64,000 nt of DNA from Tricholoma matsutake (lineage: Eukaryota; Basidiomycota; Agaricomycetes; Agaricales; Tricholomataceae). Under the pieces are notes generated by a model. That model was not told where the DNA came from, ran no database searches, and saw only the letters and a list, made by a program, of their open reading frames with translations. This document shows, one piece after another, positions 62,138 to 64,000 of the stretch (its first letter is position 1; each line of letters opens with the position of its first letter). The position numbers and the translations under genes are program-made. The DNA is taken from positions 372,001 to 436,000 of the forward strand of contig AP026542.1 of assembly GCA_026075535.2 (NCBI GenBank), written 5' to 3'.

Positions 62138-63309
62138 CACCTTCTTTGCATTTGCTCATTTGTGTGGTTGATGGTGGTGAATGTGGTGGGGTGAAGGTGG
62201 TGATGATACGGCATTCATTTGTTATGGTTGTGGTCATGGGAAGTTGTCTGGTAAGTGGTACCACTTTTGTTTTTGGGCGCACAAATATGACCACATGGTC
62301 CGTGTGCAGCCACAGGGTATATAAGCACCCACCAAATGACTGCTTTTCCCCCAAGCTCATCCCACTGCACATAAATATAGATAAGTAGTAATTATTATTA
62401 TTTTCATTAGTTCTTTTGTCTTATTATCTATGTATGTATATGTACATATGTAGGATAATATATATACTATAAAAGACTGGTTGCAACTGATTGCAACCGG
62501 TTTTATCATGGTTTTCAAACACTTTAGAAAGTAAGGCAACCAGCAACCGAACTGACCTCAAAAGAGGGCAACTGCAACTGATGGTCCGGTTGCATTCAGT
62601 TGGGTTGGGTTTGGCTGTGGTCTTTTTTTTGGTCCACCCAACTGGACCTTTAAACACTATTTGTGGGAATCTGAGTTCACTGTACAAATTTCTCAGCCAT
62701 GTTGCCTCTTGTCCAGCCTCTGACAGCACTACATATTCTGCTTCTGTAGAGGACAATGCTATCACAGTTTGTTTCTTTGATTTCCATGTGATTGCTCCCC
62801 CTGCTGCTAGAAAAACATAGCCAGTCATGGATTTGAGGTCATCAGCATTTGTGTATGCAGCATCTGCATATCCGTGGAAGAGGTTTTCAGTTCCAGTTTC
62901 ATCTTGGGATTTTCTATATGTTATCCCTAGAGTTTTCATACCCACCAGGTATCTGAGTATTCACTTTATTGCACCATGGTGTTTTAAACCTGGGTTTGCA
63001 GTGTAGGCGGCCAATTTATTAACTGCATAGCTTATGTCCGGTCTTGTGGAATTTGCCAAAAATTGCAGACTCCCCAATAATTGTGCATATGAATTGCTTT
63101 GATTCAGTTCATTATCATCTGCATTTGGTCCAAGCTTCATATTGGGGTCCATGGGTATACCGGTAGGATTTCCATCAGCTATTCCTTCATTATGGAGAAT
63201 ATTTTCAATATATCTCTGTTGAGATATAGTTATTGCATTCTCAGTTCATGTAACTTCAATGCCAACAATTTTACTCAGCTCTCCAAGGTCTGTTACTTCC
63301 CATTCTGAG

Positions 63310-64000
63310 TAGTGTTTTAAGGTCTGGTTGACTAAACTGAGGACTGAACTGGACTGAACCGCAGTCCATGCTTCGGTCTGGTCCAAGTTTCTGAAAATAG
63401 TAGGTAACTGAAACTGTGGTTCGGTTACTGGTTAACTTGCTTTGAAAACATTCAAAAACCATTATAAAACCGGTCGAAACTGGTCTTTTACACTTAGATT
63501 ATGTACCCTATAAATAATAAAACTAATGTATGTATTATATATAATAAGCTACCTACAAGGGGGGATGCCATGCAAATTGGTTGGGTTTATATACATTGCA
63601 GGGGTTGTACTTATTTGTTCACAGTAAACAAACACATACGCATCATTTACATCATGTGTTGACATGTTTGTTTACACAAAAATAAAAGTGGTACCATTTG
63701 AGATGCCACATCACCACCTGACCACACAAACCAACAAACCAACAAACACAAACAGGGGCCCAAATGACCAACTAATGTCATTTGGGCCCTCTGGGTATTT
63801 TTTTTATTTGATTTCTTTCTTTTACTAATGAACTAACTAATATTTCTTCTTTTTAGTTTCTTGCCTGTTAACAATAACCCCTACCCATGCCCTATGCCAC
63901 CACTGTGAGCCTCTGCTCACAGGGCTGCAACAGACCCTGTTTCTGGACAACAATGACTCAGAGATGCTGCGTCACACAGCACCACCACTCTGCCTGCGAG
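63310..64000 (+). mobile_element. H-d: left part of an H-family element, running off the window
   Basis: Starts TAGTGTTTTAAGGTCTGG, preceded by ATTCTGAG (63302-63309) as the candidate target duplication, within copia-3 sequence. CCGGT-rich subterminal repeats, GGGTTTATATAC at about 63586, a hairpin-intron module at 63755-63856, and the palindrome GTGAGCCTCTGCTCAC at about 63907. Same module order as H-a and H-c but in plus orientation. Confidence 0.8.
63755..63856 (+). other. Hairpin-intron module
   Basis: GGGCCCAAATGACC...GTCATTTGGGCCC hairpin (63755-63789), CTGG, GTATTT at 63795, GAACTAACTAATA branch and TTCTTTTTAG ending at 63856. 62 nt. Confidence 0.8.

Larger units (their letters stand above)
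60911..62659 (-). mobile_element. H-c: complete H-family element with perfect 8-bp target duplication
   Basis: 1749 bp. Ends TAGTGTTTTAAGGTCC and the complement of TAGTGTTTAAAGGTCC. TTTGTGGG at 60903-60910 and 62660-62667. Internal order (minus sense): TIR, CGGTT-rich subterminal repeats, TATA block (62311-62339), hairpin-intron module (62137-62041), GCTGCTCG-type palindrome (about 61990), second module (61862-61762), GAGCAG palindromes (61652, 61205), CCGGTT repeats, TIR. No protein gene. TIR style and 8-bp duplications suggest a non-autonomous hAT-like element. Confidence 0.92.
60640..63300 (-). pseudogene. Copia-3 polyprotein fragment (RT end and RNase H)
   Basis: Minus-strand peptides before and after H-c match copia-1: ITISQQRYIENIL, PMDPNMKLGPN, QLLGSLQFLANSTRPDISYAVNKL, GYADAAYTNADD, ALSSTEAEYVVLSEAGQEATWL, then across H-c IKGDNEGSIILTHNPHFHQRSKHI and LVTDKILDIQNC. 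The frame is continuous at the H-c site when one TTTGTGGG is removed. Internal TGA stops replace Arg (EVT*TENA, NC*DLEQ) and Trp (AIK*ILRYL). The upstream catalytic RT loop is not present. Confidence 0.9.
60299..63309 (-). mobile_element. Copia-3: 3' part of a Ty1/copia element, with H-c inside and H-d at its edge
   Basis: LTR 60299-60502 (TATTGGGA...TCCCAACA) with polypurine complement CTCCCCCTCAAG outside it, then RNase H and RT sequence on the minus strand. It is interrupted by H-c (60911-62659) and cut by H-d at 63310. Same family as copia-1. Confidence 0.88.

Overview
The window looks like a transposon-dense, probably heterochromatic stretch of nuclear DNA from a mushroom-forming fungus (Basidiomycota, Agaricomycetes). 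The evidence is a KDZ transposase with its CxC2 domain, several chromodomain Ty3/gypsy elements, a Ty1/copia group, very short introns (GTAAGT/GTATGT, CTAAC branch, TTTAG) and a decayed pentatricopeptide (PPR) gene. No intact housekeeping gene was recognised. Almost every coding region is a mobile-element gene or a pseudogene, and many of the stop codons are TGA where CGA (Arg) is expected.

Layout. 1-3516 is one copy of a >3.5 kb duplicated block (second copy 56138-60298) with a small secreted-protein-like ORF. 3951-5180 is the 3' end of a copia element (minus strand). 5935-11591 is gypsy-1 (minus), missing its left LTR. 11592-15025 is a gag-only LTR element (plus). 15026-15994 is a partial 'E' element and 15995-25909 an 'H' element split by gypsy-3 (16825-25806). 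Gypsy-3 carries a flipped LTR block, a solo LTR and a TIR element. 25910-28510 is E-3 with two solo LTRs. 28509-29440 is the PPR pseudogene and 29849-30280 a small two-exon gene. 31235-31795 is a copia fragment. 31822-43405 is a chromovirus (minus) split by E-2 (34828-43140), which itself contains the complete gypsy-2 (36494-42713). 43406-54543 is a KDZ transposase gene split by E-1 (43752-46018) and by a gag-like element (49630-54182) holding H-a and H-b. 54606-56372 is an unknown gene. 60299-63309 is a copia element split by H-c and followed by H-d, which runs off the window.

The most unusual content is two families of non-coding, terminal-inverted-repeat elements, named here E and H. Ends and 8-bp target duplications can be read directly: E-1 GTTTTACC, E-2 CAAACACC, H-c TTTGTGGG, H-b TATCTTGA/TATTTTGA. 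The families have different ends (E CAGTACTTTACACTCCCCC; H TAGTGTTTTAAGGTCC) but share an interior. That interior is a chain of short exon-like modules, each with a GAGCAGNTGCTC palindrome and a GGGCCCAAAYGA hairpin directly upstream of an intron-like segment with a 5' splice site, a CTAAC branch motif and a polyT-AG end. E elements also carry, near each end, a tRNA-like sequence with A and B boxes reading outward, a GGACTCC minisatellite, and in three loci a ladder of CCCCTCGCA/TGCGAGGGG hairpins. I know of no description of this architecture. Function is unknown; the structure is seen in the sequence, its meaning is inferred.
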